Shown piece after piece: positions 1 to 10,845 of a DNA stretch of 64,000 nucleotides. Source of the DNA: Plasmodium relictum (lineage: Eukaryota > Apicomplexa > Aconoidasida > Haemosporida > Plasmodiidae); the NCBI RefSeq assembly GCF_900005765.1, contig NC_041687.1, positions 1,550,001 through 1,614,000 of the forward strand, in the 5' to 3' direction. The notes under the pieces are model-generated. The model was not told the DNA's origin, did no database searches, and saw only the letters and a list, made by a program, of their open reading frames with translations. The position numbers and the translations under genes were made by a program. Position 1 is the stretch's first letter, and each line of letters begins with the position of its first letter.

Positions 1-158
1 ATAAATTTAGAAATTGGAAGGGTTAATAATTGTTACATTAAAAATTTTTATATGATAAAAAAAAAATAATAATAAATAAAATCAAAATATGTACTTGTCT
101 CTATTTAAAAGTATATAAAGAAGGAAAAAACTTTTTTTTTTTAATTTTTACTTTATTT

Positions 159-1167
159 TTATTTTAATAATGCAACTGCCTTTTGGCCTATATTTATTAT
201 GTTCATTAATTTATTGAGGTCATTTTTTAAATCAGTAAACTCATTTCTCATATTTTCTATTTCCTCATTATTATTAATATATATTTCTTCAATTTTATTT
301 ATCTGAATTTTAAAAAAAAATAAGAAAAATTATAAATATTTTTAATGTAATTTTTTTTTAAAAAAAATAATATGAAGTTACAATAATATTTTTTTGTGAA
401 AATATATATAAAAGAAAAATATATATATTTTATTTTTAATGTAATACTAATCTTCCATGTTTTTTAATTAGATTTAAAGTTGATAGTTTTTCATTTTTTT
501 TTTTCTCTTTTAATATTTGAAATTTTTTTAGTTTTTCATTATTTTTTATATTTTCATTATGCGAGTCAAAATATCCACTATTTTTATCATCATTTTCTTC
601 ATTTTGAAAGTTTGGTTTTTCTTTTATATTATTATTGTAACTTTGTGAATTTTTTTCTTCATTATTGTAATTTGTTAACTTTATTTTATCTTCATTTTTG
701 CTTTGCTTAGTTTCATCTCTATATTCTTTTTCTATTTTTATATTTATCTCATTTGTATTTTCTATATTTAGTTTATTTTCTTCATCATCTTTTTTTTTTA
801 TATCATTTAAAAAAGTTATACTACGGCTTTTACTTTTTTCATCTGTTTTAATATTGTTCGTACCTATTTTAATTATCTTTTCAAGATTTTTATTTTTCTC
901 ATTTTCTTTTTTGCTTCTAAGGCAGAAAATTTCCCCATTTTCTAAATTTTTATTATTTTCATTTAAACTAAGACCTTTTTTTATTATTGTTATATCATCA
1001 CTCTTTAATTTGTTTTTTAGTAAACTTTTCTTTTTTATCTCTATTGAGTTCTTTTTAAAGCGAAATTTATTTTTATAATAGGAATCACTTGATTCATCTG
1101 ATGAATCATTTTCTTTCTCATTTAAGTTTTTTTCTATATCACTTTTTTTGTTAGGAGTATCACTCAT
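159..1167 (-). CDS. Conserved-type Plasmodium protein, lysine-rich, two exons, function unknown
   Basis: Two exons on the minus strand: 1167-448 and 302-159. The join is seen directly. The first reading frame reaches Gly-Arg-Leu and then GTATTA. The downstream frame opens after a CAG at 303-305 and runs to a TAA at 159-161, giving a C-terminal exon of 47 residues. The total is 287 aa. The start is placed at the ATG at 1167 (MSDTPNKK), because the frame only extends further upstream through a lysine run without another ATG. The body is almost entirely Lys/Glu/Asn low complexity. The last exon looks like a short amphipathic coiled coil (EEIENMRNEFTDLKNDLNKL) ending in GQKAVALLK, and is the only segment that looks constrained. 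I do not recognise the family and assign no function. An additional upstream exon cannot be excluded. Confidence 0.7.
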
Positions 1168-1888
1168 TTTTATAATTTTATCTAATATTTCTTTTTTTTT
1201 TTTTTTTTTTACCAATATTATTCAGTTTTATATATCTTTAATTTAATTATAAATTTTTTAAATAAGTAAATAAGGTATTTTATAAATAAAAACAAATTTA
1301 ATATAAAAGACAATTAGTCTCAATTTTATTCAATTAAAATTTTTTATAATTTTTTATAATTTCTTTTTTTTCTTTTTTTTTTTTGTAATGATTAATACAA
1401 TAGGTGAATCGTTATTTAAAAAAAAAAAAAGACAAAAGTAAAAAATCCATATCCAATTTTTAAAATTATTTATTTTCTTATGGAAATACAAAAGAATTAT
1501 ATATATCTAATAATAAGATGAATTTATTTAAATATTAAGAAATTTTAAGTTAACTTTTTAAAAATAATTTTTTTTTTTTATCCTAATATTTCCGTTATTA
1601 CTTTTCATATGCGTATTCACTTGGTTCTTTAATGTGTTTTAAAAAAATAAATGTAATAATATAAAATTATAAATTAAAATAAATAAAAAGGTATTATTAT
1701 ATGAGGCATAAAAAAAAAATATACATATGTATATATATATATATATAATAATACATAATAATAGTTTCTAAAACTTTATAAAACATTTATTTTTCATATT
1801 TAGATTTGTAAACTTGTTAATATCTTAGTTATGCATTTTTTTTTTTTAAAAAAAAAAAAAAACTTCATATAAATTTATATGAATAAAA
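1168..1888. other. Intergenic, between the 159-1167 gene and L41
   Basis: About 0.7 kb of A/T-rich DNA with several poly-A and poly-T runs and a short (TA)n stretch near 1727-1747. I see no supported exon in either strand. It holds the promoter side of the lysine-rich gene and the 3' flank of L41. Confidence 0.6.
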
Positions 1889-2489
1889 TCATCTTGATCT
1901 TTGTCTCATTTTTCTTCTTTTCTTTTGTAAACGTCTAGTTCTCTTTTTTTTCCACTAAAAATATGAGAAAAAATATAAAGAATTTATAATAATATAATTA
2001 TGTCATAAGTATACATATATATAAAATTTATTGAGAAAAATAAAGATATAGAGATAAAATGTGCATAAAATTTTGTTGAATAAATATATAAAAGAATATA
2101 AAAAAAACAAATATATAAAACAAGTAAAAATAATAGAACGATGAACTTACAACAAATATTTATTATAATAAATTATATATATATTATTATATTAAACAAT
2201 CCATATAGTAAAATTAAAAAAGTATTTTCATATAGAAATTAATAAAAAGTATGTAAGGCAAATTATAGATTTCAAATTTTCTGAATATAATTTCATAATA
2301 TATATACAACATTAAAAGTATGAAAAATACATACAGAAGAAAAATATATAATATTGAAATAAAAGTAAATAAAAATATATATATAAAGGGAAATTAATAA
2401 AACAATATTTTTTCTTTATGTATTTTTTTATCTACCTTCCAACGCATTTTTGCCCTTGATTTCTTATATCTACTTGCTCCATGAGCCAT
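1889..2489 (-). CDS. RPL41: 60S ribosomal protein L41 (eL41)
   Basis: Exons are 2489-2436 (18 codons) and 1954-1889 (21 codons plus TGA), with intron 2435-1955 bounded by GTAGAT and TTTTAG. The product is 39 aa, begins MAHGASRYKKSRAKMRWK and continues WKKKRTRRLQKKRRKMRQRS, ending in Arg. This is the near-invariant L41 sequence with a short N-terminal extension. L41 is a tiny single-helix, highly basic peptide at the intersubunit bridge of the ribosome. It is far too short for routine gene calling and is split by an intron longer than its coding sequence. The identification rests on clear residue-by-residue similarity to the eukaryotic L41 core and is high-confidence. Confidence 0.95.
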
Positions 2490-2950
2490 TTTGGAATTTT
2501 AATTTTGTTTCAAATGAATTTTAAACTTTTTAAAATTTTATTATAAAAGAAATTAAAAGTATTTTATTACAATTTAGAAACTTATTTATATATTATATAT
2601 TTACTTTTTTTTTATTTTGTTTATTTATTTATTTATTTATTCATTTTTTTATTTTATTTTTTTTTTTATTATTTTTTTTTTTTTTTAATTGAATTTATAA
2701 AAACAAATAAATTAAAACGTTGAAAAAAAATTTAAGATGTAGCAATGCTTAATTGTTCCGTTTAAAAAAAAAAAAAAAAAATTTCACTTTACATAAATTA
2801 TTCTTTTTGTAAAAAATACATAATATAAATATAAAAAATAACTACTAAATAATCAAGGAAGCTATTAATTACATTTTTAAAAGCAAAACGTATATATTAA
2901 CTAAAATAGATAAAGTTTTTTATTTTGTTTTAAAATTTTTTTTTTAAATA

Positions 2951-3382
2951 ATGTTAAAATTTTGCGAGGTGATCAATGGGGTTTCTAAAATAGAGTAAGT
3001 CAAAGAAATTTTAAAATGAAATATTAACCTTTTTATTACTACGACATTTTTTTTTAAAAAGATTACAATCATAATATAATAGTAATAATAAGTTAAAATA
3101 ATTATGTTATTTATAATATATGATATGTTTTGAACATCTAAATAGAAAAATTTAAAAATTTAGAAAAAAAAAAAAAGGAATCTATGTGAAATTTGAAAAA
3201 TATCATTAATACAACAAAGCATTATAGATGTGTGACTTTTATTCATCAATCTTTTTAATAAAAAATCTCTTATATATAAAATTTATAATTTCTTTTAAAT
3301 TTTACTTCGAATTCTGCTATTGCGATTTTTATTTCTAATTTTTAGATCATTAAATTTGCTTCAAAAAAATTTTGATTTATGA
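2951..3382 (+). CDS. Candidate two-exon microprotein (uncertain)
   Basis: An ATG at 2951 opens a short frame, MLKFCEVINGVSKI, with unusually high G+C for this intergenic stretch. It ends at a textbook donor (GA|GTAAGT at 2995). Splicing to the T-rich acceptor at 3345 keeps the frame open and gives E-SLNLLQKNFDL followed by TGA at 3380-3382, 26 aa in all. The evidence is only the donor, the acceptor and the compositional bump. There is no family match. It may instead be a non-coding transcript, the first exon of a different gene, or chance. It lies between L41 (minus) and the 3963 gene (plus), in what would otherwise be a shared divergent promoter. Confidence 0.2.
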
Positions 3383-3962
3383 GGAAAAATAAAAATTTAT
3401 ATTTCTCCTTAAAACAACAATCAAAATTTTTAAGAAATATATTTTTTTAATTATTGTTTTATATTTAGACATAAATTTTTATAAACATATTCTACAATAA
3501 ATTATAGTCTTTGCACAGTAACTTTTCTTTTTCTATATAAAGATTATTTAAATTAAAAAAAAAAAAAATTGTAGCATTACGTTTTTGTCTTGTAAATAAG
3601 AATAATAATAATAGTATTTTAAAATTTTTCCTAACTTTTATTAAAAATATAATATATTTAATATATTAGAATTTTTTGAATATAATGTAAATTTCACTAA
3701 AATTTATTAAATCTCAATTTTTTTTAAACATTAATTTTTTTTTTTACTTCATTGTATTTTATAATTACATTTTAAAATGTCTAATATTAAATAATAAAAT
3801 GAAATTCTTATATAGAATAACAAAAATTGTATATAATTATTTATATATTAATCTTAAAAATAATTTTAAAAATCGTATATTTTACATTTGTGTTTTTAAT
3901 AAATTGTTTTTTTTTTTCTTCTTTTCTTTTTTGTTTACGATATATATATATAAAAAAAAAAA

Positions 3963-6900
3963 ATGAATATAAATTATTTAGAAGATAAATGCACTAAATC
4001 TACTTCAAGTAAAATTAGTTACAATGATAAAGCAATATCATTGAATAATCTCAAAAAAATATTATTAGATGCAGATGTAATAATAGATTCATCAAAATTA
4101 ATAATTAGAAATAATGATAATTTTGATATCCAATTAATAAATAATATTAATGATAGTTTTGTTGAAAAAATTAGCAATCTATTGTTAGATAAAAAAAGAA
4201 ATATTATACCTGAAGATGAACTAATAGATTTTGTGTTTCTGATAATGAGAGAAAGAAAAGAAAATTATACATCAAAAAAAGAATCTAGAGAAAATCAATT
4301 GTCTATTTCAAACAACGAAAATGTTAGATGTCCTATAAAAGATGAAGTTAGTAGTTTAATACAAAAAATAAATAACTTTTACTCTTATTTTAATGAAAAC
4401 ACATTGGAAGAAAAGTTAACATTAAAAAGATCCAGTTTACAAAGTGAAATAAATTATAAAAATGTTATTGTTGAAGATAATGAAGCATTTAAAAAAAATG
4501 TTATAGATAACAATAACAGCATGATAAAAGAAAGTAGAGAAAAATCAGATGTACTAAAAAAAAAAGATAAAAATCCACATATAAGTGAAATTGAAAATAC
4601 TATGCGAAATTTACTTAATATTAGTATTAGTGAAAAGGAGTCAGAAGAATTTAATAAATATATAAATATATGCATTGAAAAGAGAAAATTAAATAGAGAA
4701 AAAGATAAAACAAGTAGCTACGCAAATAATAAAAATGAATTTAATGAACCTATAAATATAAATATCACAAAAGAAAAAATGAAGGATAATAATGTTAGTT
4801 CTTATAGTAATATTAGCGTAATAGAAAATGAAAGAAATGCAAAATTAAATTATGTACATGGCAAAAAAGGTTTAACGCCATCACAAAAAGAAAGAGATGG
4901 AAGTGATAAGAAAAATGATTTAGATAATTTAATTAGCAAAATAGATATGAATTATGAAGAAAAAAAAAAAAAAATCAATAATAATTTTTCAAAAAATTAT
5001 ATATGTGATGATTTGAAATCTCATAGTAGCATCAACAACCATATTTATAGGAACATAAAATGTAATGATGATGATAATATTAAAAAAAATGGTAAAATTA
5101 TAGATAGCAATGAAACCTACATTAACAATGATGAGAAAAATGTTTTGAATAATGAAAATATGATTATGAATAAAAATGAAAATTTAAAAATAAACAACAA
5201 AAATAAAATGAAAGAAAATACTAAAGAAAATTATTTAGCATATACATGTAATGATATTTATTCAAAAGAAAGTGATACCCTACAAGAATTGTACTATGAT
5301 AAAACGTTATTACATAACAATTTAAATTTATCAAAAGATAGAACAACTTATAATTTATCAGAGATAAGTGAAGATAAAATTTCGAATAATTCATATGATC
5401 ACACCAGTAGACTTATTAAAAATAAGTTGTTAATCAGTAATAAAAGTACTGCTTCAAATAGTTCCTATCAATATATTACTAATAAAAATTATAAAATGAA
5501 AGATTGTATGAATATAGAAAACATGAATGAGAAAAAAGAAGATACTTTAAAAAATTTGGAAATAAAAGAAAATAAAATTGATGAAAATAGACAATATCAT
5601 AATAAAGATTTAATAAAAATTCATAAAAAAAAATTTTGTTACGACATCATTAATTTTGAAAGAAATGAGAGAAATTTGGTAGAAGAATCTAATTACACTA
5701 TATATGATTCAAAGGAAGAGTTTACTACAAAAAAAAATAACTATTATAAAAATAAAAATTACCCTAAACTGAAGGGAGATGATTTTATTTATGATAAGAA
5801 TAAAAAATGTTTTATTAATTCAATAGAAAAAGATATATTTATTCATATGGAGCAAACAAAGGAAGAAAATTACAATTCTGATCATGTTTATGATGCTGAT
5901 AAAAAAGAGACTAACAGTTTAGTTTTAAATTATAAGAGAAGTATAATAAAAGATGAAACAAGTCAAACTAACGAGATAGAAAATAATAATGATACAAATG
6001 AAATCAATAATATAAAATTGAATAGAAGTAATTATAGTAAGCTATCACATGATGTTTCTAGAAATTTAAATAAAGAAGAGGATAACAGCACCTTAGAAGA
6101 GTATGCCAATATAAATTATTTTAACGATGAGTGCATGTTAAATAAAAAAGAGAATAGCTTTAATTTAAAATTAGATAAATACTTATACAAAGAAAATAAA
6201 ATTGACGAAAGTTTGAGTAATTATACAGAAAAGAAAAATTCTTTTAAGAAAATAGAAAAATGGACAAGTGAAGATAAGAATTCCGAAGCATTATCAGAAT
6301 GTGAACAAAAAAGAATGATTATAAATAAGAGTAGAATAAATGAATTAGAAACTATTAAAGACAATTTTATTTCTTATAGTGATGAACAAAATGATTATAA
6401 AAATGATATTGCCTTATATAATGATAATGATACGTACTCTACTGACTGTTGCTTAAATACATTTAATAAAAAAAAAAAACATAATTATAATAAGATAAAA
6501 AAGAAATTAAACAATAATTTTGTTAATAACAAGGATGAACACAATATTTGTTCTAATAGCCTTTCCCCTCCTTACGAAAATGAAATATATTCAATAGAGA
6601 AAGAAAAAAACTTTGATAAAAATGAAAAGAGAGAAAAAAAGAGTCTTTTAAATAGTAAAAATACGAGTAATGATTCGGAGAAGTACCCATCAAAAGAAAA
6701 ATACGAAATTCGATCAAATCAAAGTGATAGATGTAACTATTTGATAAAAAGTAAAAATGAAGGGAATATGTTTTTTGACTTAAAAAAAAAAAGTGAAGGA
6801 ATTGTTAACAAGTTTAATAGAGACTATTTAGAAAGAAAAACAGAGAGTAAAAGTAAAAAATTAAATCATTTTAAGAGTATTACAAATGAAAATATACTAA

Positions 6901-8057
6901 ACAATAAAACTGAACTTGATGATATATATAATGAAAATATTTCTAATAGCATAGAAAATAAAATTAAAACCAACATATTAGAGAAAGCAAATGAAAACAA
7001 TTTCGATCAAAAAAATTTTTTATTTTTAAAAAGAAAGGAAGAAGACGATTCCCGATTACAAAAATGGCTAAGTAAAGTAAATTCTAGAGAAAAAGAGAAG
7101 AAAAAGAAAATTCAAGAAAAAAAAGAAGAAGCACAAAAAAAAGAATTAGTAGACTGCACTTTTCATCCTACTTTAAATACCAATAGAATGAAAAAAATGG
7201 ATATAACAAAAAAGAAAGAAATAAATATATATAATAAAGAATTCGTTAAAATAAATAAAAATTATAATAAAAATATCTTTTATGAAGGAGAAGAAATTAT
7301 TACATTAAATAATTTCTATCAATCAGAGAAACAAAATAAAAGTAGAAGCAGTAGCAGTAATAATACTACTACTGATAAAAAAAATAGTATATTTATAAAT
7401 AACTTTTCTTATGAAAATAACAATGACAATTGTTTTAATAAAAATAAAAATTATGAAGATATGTCTACTACTATGATAATAAATGACATGAAAAAAAACA
7501 ATGATCAACTAGTTGATAGCACTAGAAAAAATAAAATAGACAGAAACAAAATATTATATTGGAGGGGTTTGAAGCACAATGAAGAATTAAAAAAGAAAAA
7601 ATATGAATTAGAAAAATTAAAAGAAGAAGAATTAAAAAAAGAGTGCGTATTTCATCCAATAATAAATGACAATGTTAAAATTTATTTGTCCGAATTACCA
7701 AGAGGATATAAAAAGACAGTAGATAGAATTAAAAAAGGTATTGAAGAAAAAAAAAGAGTAAATGACTTTTTAGAATATAGAATCCCAAATGATAATATTA
7801 ATAGAAATGAAAAAATGGAAATTTCTCCTTTTAGTTTTGATAAAGGATTTTACAAAGTAAAGATAAAACCAGTTTATTTTGAAACAAAAATAAAAATATC
7901 TGAAAATAAAATTGCTTCATTAGCTATTCGTGAAGATGAAGATCCATTATATATTGTTGATATTTTTTGTAAAATTCATGCAATTAAAAATGAAGATAAA
8001 AATATATTATGCGAATATATTCTTGATGAATTAAAAAAATTACATCTAAAAAATTAA
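3963..8057 (+). CDS. Conserved-type protein, 1364 aa, with FHP-type motifs, function unknown
   Basis: A single long exon from the ATG at 3963 to TAA at 8055-8057. Residues 1 to about 1020 are mostly Asn/Lys/Glu/Ser-rich low complexity, with a moderately complex start that includes a possible short helical domain (residues 1-100). Towards the C-terminus two related motifs occur: CTFHPTLN at 1065-1072 and CVFHPIIN at 1228-1235. Each follows a Lys/Glu-rich helix containing a tryptophan (KWLSKVNSREKEKKKK and YWRGLKHNEELKKKK). The last ~65 residues look globular, with a hydrophobic pattern of the form KIKISENKIASLAIRED, then DP then FCKIHAI. Paired F-x-P motifs behind charged helices plus such a C-terminal domain recur in large apicomplexan, ciliate and flagellate proteins, often cytoskeleton-associated. 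That is general family knowledge; no function is claimed here. Confidence 0.85.
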   Translation: MNINYLEDKCTKSTSSKISYNDKAISLNNLKKILLDADVIIDSSKLIIRNNDNFDIQLINNINDSFVEKISNLLLDKKRNIIPEDELIDFVFLIMRERKENYTSKKESRENQLSISNNENVRCPIKDEVSSLIQKINNFYSYFNENTLEEKLTLKRSSLQSEINYKNVIVEDNEAFKKNVIDNNNSMIKESREKSDVLKKKDKNPHISEIENTMRNLLNISISEKESEEFNKYINICIEKRKLNREKDKTSSYANNKNEFNEPININITKEKMKDNNVSSYSNISVIENERNAKLNYVHGKKGLTPSQKERDGSDKKNDLDNLISKIDMNYEEKKKKINNNFSKNYICDDLKSHSSINNHIYRNIKCNDDDNIKKNGKIIDSNETYINNDEKNVLNNENMIMNKNENLKINNKNKMKENTKENYLAYTCNDIYSKESDTLQELYYDKTLLHNNLNLSKDRTTYNLSEISEDKISNNSYDHTSRLIKNKLLISNKSTASNSSYQYITNKNYKMKDCMNIENMNEKKEDTLKNLEIKENKIDENRQYHNKDLIKIHKKKFCYDIINFERNERNLVEESNYTIYDSKEEFTTKKNNYYKNKNYPKLKGDDFIYDKNKKCFINSIEKDIFIHMEQTKEENYNSDHVYDADKKETNSLVLNYKRSIIKDETSQTNEIENNNDTNEINNIKLNRSNYSKLSHDVSRNLNKEEDNSTLEEYANINYFNDECMLNKKENSFNLKLDKYLYKENKIDESLSNYTEKKNSFKKIEKWTSEDKNSEALSECEQKRMIINKSRINELETIKDNFISYSDEQNDYKNDIALYNDNDTYSTDCCLNTFNKKKKHNYNKIKKKLNNNFVNNKDEHNICSNSLSPPYENEIYSIEKEKNFDKNEKREKKSLLNSKNTSNDSEKYPSKEKYEIRSNQSDRCNYLIKSKNEGNMFFDLKKKSEGIVNKFNRDYLERKTESKSKKLNHFKSITNENILNNKTELDDIYNENISNSIENKIKTNILEKANENNFDQKNFLFLKRKEEDDSRLQKWLSKVNSREKEKKKKIQEKKEEAQKKELVDCTFHPTLNTNRMKKMDITKKKEINIYNKEFVKINKNYNKNIFYEGEEIITLNNFYQSEKQNKSRSSSSNNTTTDKKNSIFINNFSYENNNDNCFNKNKNYEDMSTTMIINDMKKNNDQLVDSTRKNKIDRNKILYWRGLKHNEELKKKKYELEKLKEEELKKECVFHPIINDNVKIYLSELPRGYKKTVDRIKKGIEEKKRVNDFLEYRIPNDNINRNEKMEISPFSFDKGFYKVKIKPVYFETKIKISENKIASLAIREDEDPLYIVDIFCKIHAIKNEDKNILCEYILDELKKLHLKN

Positions 8058-9828
8058 AAGAAAATTTAGATACATGTATATGACATAAATTTCAAAAAAA
8101 AAAAAAATAATAATAAATAAATAAATAGTTGCTTTTTTCTTTTCCCCCCCCCTTTTTTTAAATTCTAATAAATGTAATTAATATTTTTTTTGTAATTTTT
8201 TTTATTTTTTAATTTTTTTTTTTTTTTTGTTTTAATAATTAATTACAACATATTATTGTTACTCTATTTTATTTTAAATTTATAATAATTTACTTTTTAA
8301 AAAATATCTTTTATATTATTTAACATACATAAAATAACTCTTTTTTTTTTTTTTGTTATTTCTTAGTTTTAGAATAATTTTATTAAAAAAAATTAGGCAG
8401 TGAATATAGTTATACTTTTTTTATAAACTAGTAAATATATCTAAAAAAAAAAAATTCTTAAGAAATATACATCATATAAATTATCTCATTTATATTTATC
8501 TTCCATTTATAGTTTTTTTTTTCTGTTTTAAAAAAAAATACGAAGTTTTAACATTTGTAATAAAAGAAAGATATATTATCATTAATTATGATGATATATT
8601 TGAATTTTTAAATCTTTATTTTATTATGTAAATATAATGAAAATATTTATTTTTATTATTTCAAGAATATTTTAATATATGAAAAAAACGAAATTTTTTC
8701 TAGAAATTTTTTTTTTTAATTCATAATTTTTTAAAATTATTCATTAAAAAAATTAAAACATAAATAAAAAAAAAAAAGACATATTTTTTTTATTATTCAA
8801 TATCAATTGAAAAAATCTCTTTTATTTTTATTTTTACTGAAATAATTGTGTCAATGAATTTATAAATATTTTATTTATCTTTAATATAAATTTTTTTTTA
8901 ATTAAAAAAAAAAAAAAAAAAATAATATTTAAACTTTTAATTTTTATGCTTATATGAAACAAGTAAATTTATTTATATGTACTTACGATTGTATATATAT
9001 ATATATTTATATATTATATATTTTTTTAATTTTATGTTTCCAAGGAAAATTTACACAATGATTTGTCCTTAATATTGAATAATACGTAAAGAATTTTTAA
9101 TATATTTTATTTCATTTAATTTATTTAATAAAAATATCTACAACATATATCACGAAAAGCTATATAGTAAAATAAAAGTTCATAAAAAAAAAAAAAGTAT
9201 TACTATAATTATTTTTCTTCAATTTGAAACATATTTAATGTAATTAAATAAGTAACAATATTGTTTTTCGTTAATACTCTTTAAGAGACTTTAATTATAA
9301 GATCTTAATGAAATAAAGAAAAAAAGTAAAAATAATAATAGGAATAATTGTTATTATAATAGTAGTAATAAAAATAATAAGAAGAATAATTGTTATTATA
9401 ATAGTAATAATAATAAGAATAATAATAATTGTTATTATAATAGTAGTAATAATAATAATATTACATATTTATTTTATTAAGATTTAGAATATTTTAATCT
9501 ATTTCACTTGATTCATTTTATTACATTTAATTTAATTTTTCGTATAATCATTTTATATGGTTTCATGCATATAAAATTTATTTCATTCTTTTTATTGTTT
9601 CCTATTTGGCATTATTTATTTTATATAATTTTACATTTTGTTTTTTATTTTATATACTTTGTTGTATTACATTTGATTTTTTTTTTTTTTTTTTCATTAT
9701 ATTTTATTTTATTTCATTTGAAGAATATTAATTCATTTTATATAATTTCATTTTTATTTAGTTATTCCTTTTCTTTTTTTTTTACATTATTATAGTTTCA
9801 TATCTAATAGTTTAAAATAAAATAAAGA
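8058..9828. other. Intergenic, upstream of AOS1, with a minisatellite
   Basis: A 1.8-kb A/T-rich gap between two plus-strand genes. It contains long T and A runs (for example around 8213-8229 and 8904-8922) and the 3-copy minisatellite at about 9331-9461 listed separately. The T-rich strand from 9500 to 9800 reads as a hydrophobic open frame without an ATG start and is taken to be 5' untranslated sequence of AOS1. Confidence 0.6.
9331..9461. repeat. Minisatellite, three ~40-bp units with AATAATTGTTATTATAATAG core
   Basis: The core AATAATTGTTATTATAATAG appears at 9343, 9385 and 9424, separated by TAA/TAG/AAG trinucleotide runs of variable length, so the unit spacing is 42 then 39 bp. The core is nearly self-complementary at its start (AATAATTGTTATT). 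It sits about 370-500 bp upstream of the AOS1 start. Confidence 0.8.
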
Positions 9829-10845
9829 ATGGGGGATAGTAAAGAGTGGGAAAAGGAAAAAATTTATGATCGCCAATTGAGATTATGGGGTGTGAAAGCT
9901 CAGAATCGTATGATGAAATCAAATGTATTAATTATTGGGTTGAGTGCTATTAATATAGAAATATGCAAGAATTTGATTTTAAATGGTATTAATATAACAA
10001 TAATTGATGATAATATAGTAGATGAAGAAATGAGGGAAAATGTTTTTTTTCTTGATGAATCTGACAACGGTAAATATGTTTGTTTATCAATTTTTAAGGA
10101 GTTAAAAAGTATAAATCAATTAATAAACATTAATGCATATATAGGTAGAATAGATATTGTAAATGACAAAATTGTTCTTGATAAACACTTAATATATAAA
10201 GAAGAAGGAATAGATAATAAAGAAATAAATGAATGTTTTAGTATAAATAATTTTATAAATAATTATACTTCTGTATGTATTTCATGTGAAGATTATCCAT
10301 TATATAAATTAATAAATATAAATGAAATTTGTCACAAAAAAAATATTGGTTTCTTTGCTCCTATGTGTAATGGGAAATTTGCATTTTTATTTTCCGATCT
10401 TGGGAATCATGCTATAGAAGAATCTTACTATAAAACAAAAAAAAATATTGAAGAAAACAATAAATTTACTGAAATCAAATATTGTAGATTATCTCATTTT
10501 TTAAAAGTATCTTTCCAAAATTTTCATAAAAAAACAAATCATATAATTTTTTATATGTTTGCCTTGATACTATTTGAGCAGCATAAAGAATTCAATAAAA
10601 GCAAAAAAGAAATTGATGAAAAAGAATTTTATAATTTTTGTAATAAATATGAACTTAATAATGATCAAACTTTAAAAGAAATTTCAAAAATGTATAAAGT
10701 CACATTTTCTCCTTCCTGTTCAATAATGGGTGGCATAACCGCTCAAGAAATTCGAAAGTTCGTATCAAAGCAGCACGAGTCAATACCAAATTTTTGTGTT
10801 TTTGATATGAATCAAAATATTGCTTGTACAGCTATGATTTCATGA
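9829..10845 (+). CDS. AOS1: SUMO-activating enzyme subunit 1 (AOS1/SAE1)
   Basis: Single exon, 338 aa, close to the ~340 aa usual for SAE1. This is the adenylation half-subunit of the SUMO E1, which pairs with UBA2 and supplies the activating arginine. The N-terminus carries the family signature YDRQLRLWGVKAQNRMMKSN (residues 14-33), followed by the Rossmann segment VLIIGLSAINIEICKNLIL. The middle segment ICHKKNIGFFAP..FSDLG corresponds to the SAE1 stretch CHKNSIKFF..ANLG. The C-terminus has the conserved GGITAQEIRKFVS. It lacks the catalytic-cysteine and ubiquitin-fold domains, as expected for this subunit. One oddity is that the glycine-rich loop is degenerate (GLSAIN where most E1-like proteins have GxGxxG). 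This is tolerated in SAE1 because the main nucleotide site is in UBA2. NEDD8 E1 APP-BP1 is less likely on length. Confidence 0.9.
   Translation: MGDSKEWEKEKIYDRQLRLWGVKAQNRMMKSNVLIIGLSAINIEICKNLILNGINITIIDDNIVDEEMRENVFFLDESDNGKYVCLSIFKELKSINQLININAYIGRIDIVNDKIVLDKHLIYKEEGIDNKEINECFSINNFINNYTSVCISCEDYPLYKLININEICHKKNIGFFAPMCNGKFAFLFSDLGNHAIEESYYKTKKNIEENNKFTEIKYCRLSHFLKVSFQNFHKKTNHIIFYMFALILFEQHKEFNKSKKEIDEKEFYNFCNKYELNNDQTLKEISKMYKVTFSPSCSIMGGITAQEIRKFVSKQHESIPNFCVFDMNQNIACTAMIS

Noticed and set aside
480-1078. Plus-strand Phe/Ser-rich open frames opposite the 159-1167 gene
   Set aside because: They are antisense shadows of a Lys/Glu-rich coding strand and lack complexity.
9508-9795. Hydrophobic 95-codon open frame before AOS1
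   Set aside because: It begins with TTG, has no ATG, and is composed almost only of Phe/Ile/Leu/Tyr from T-rich leader DNA.
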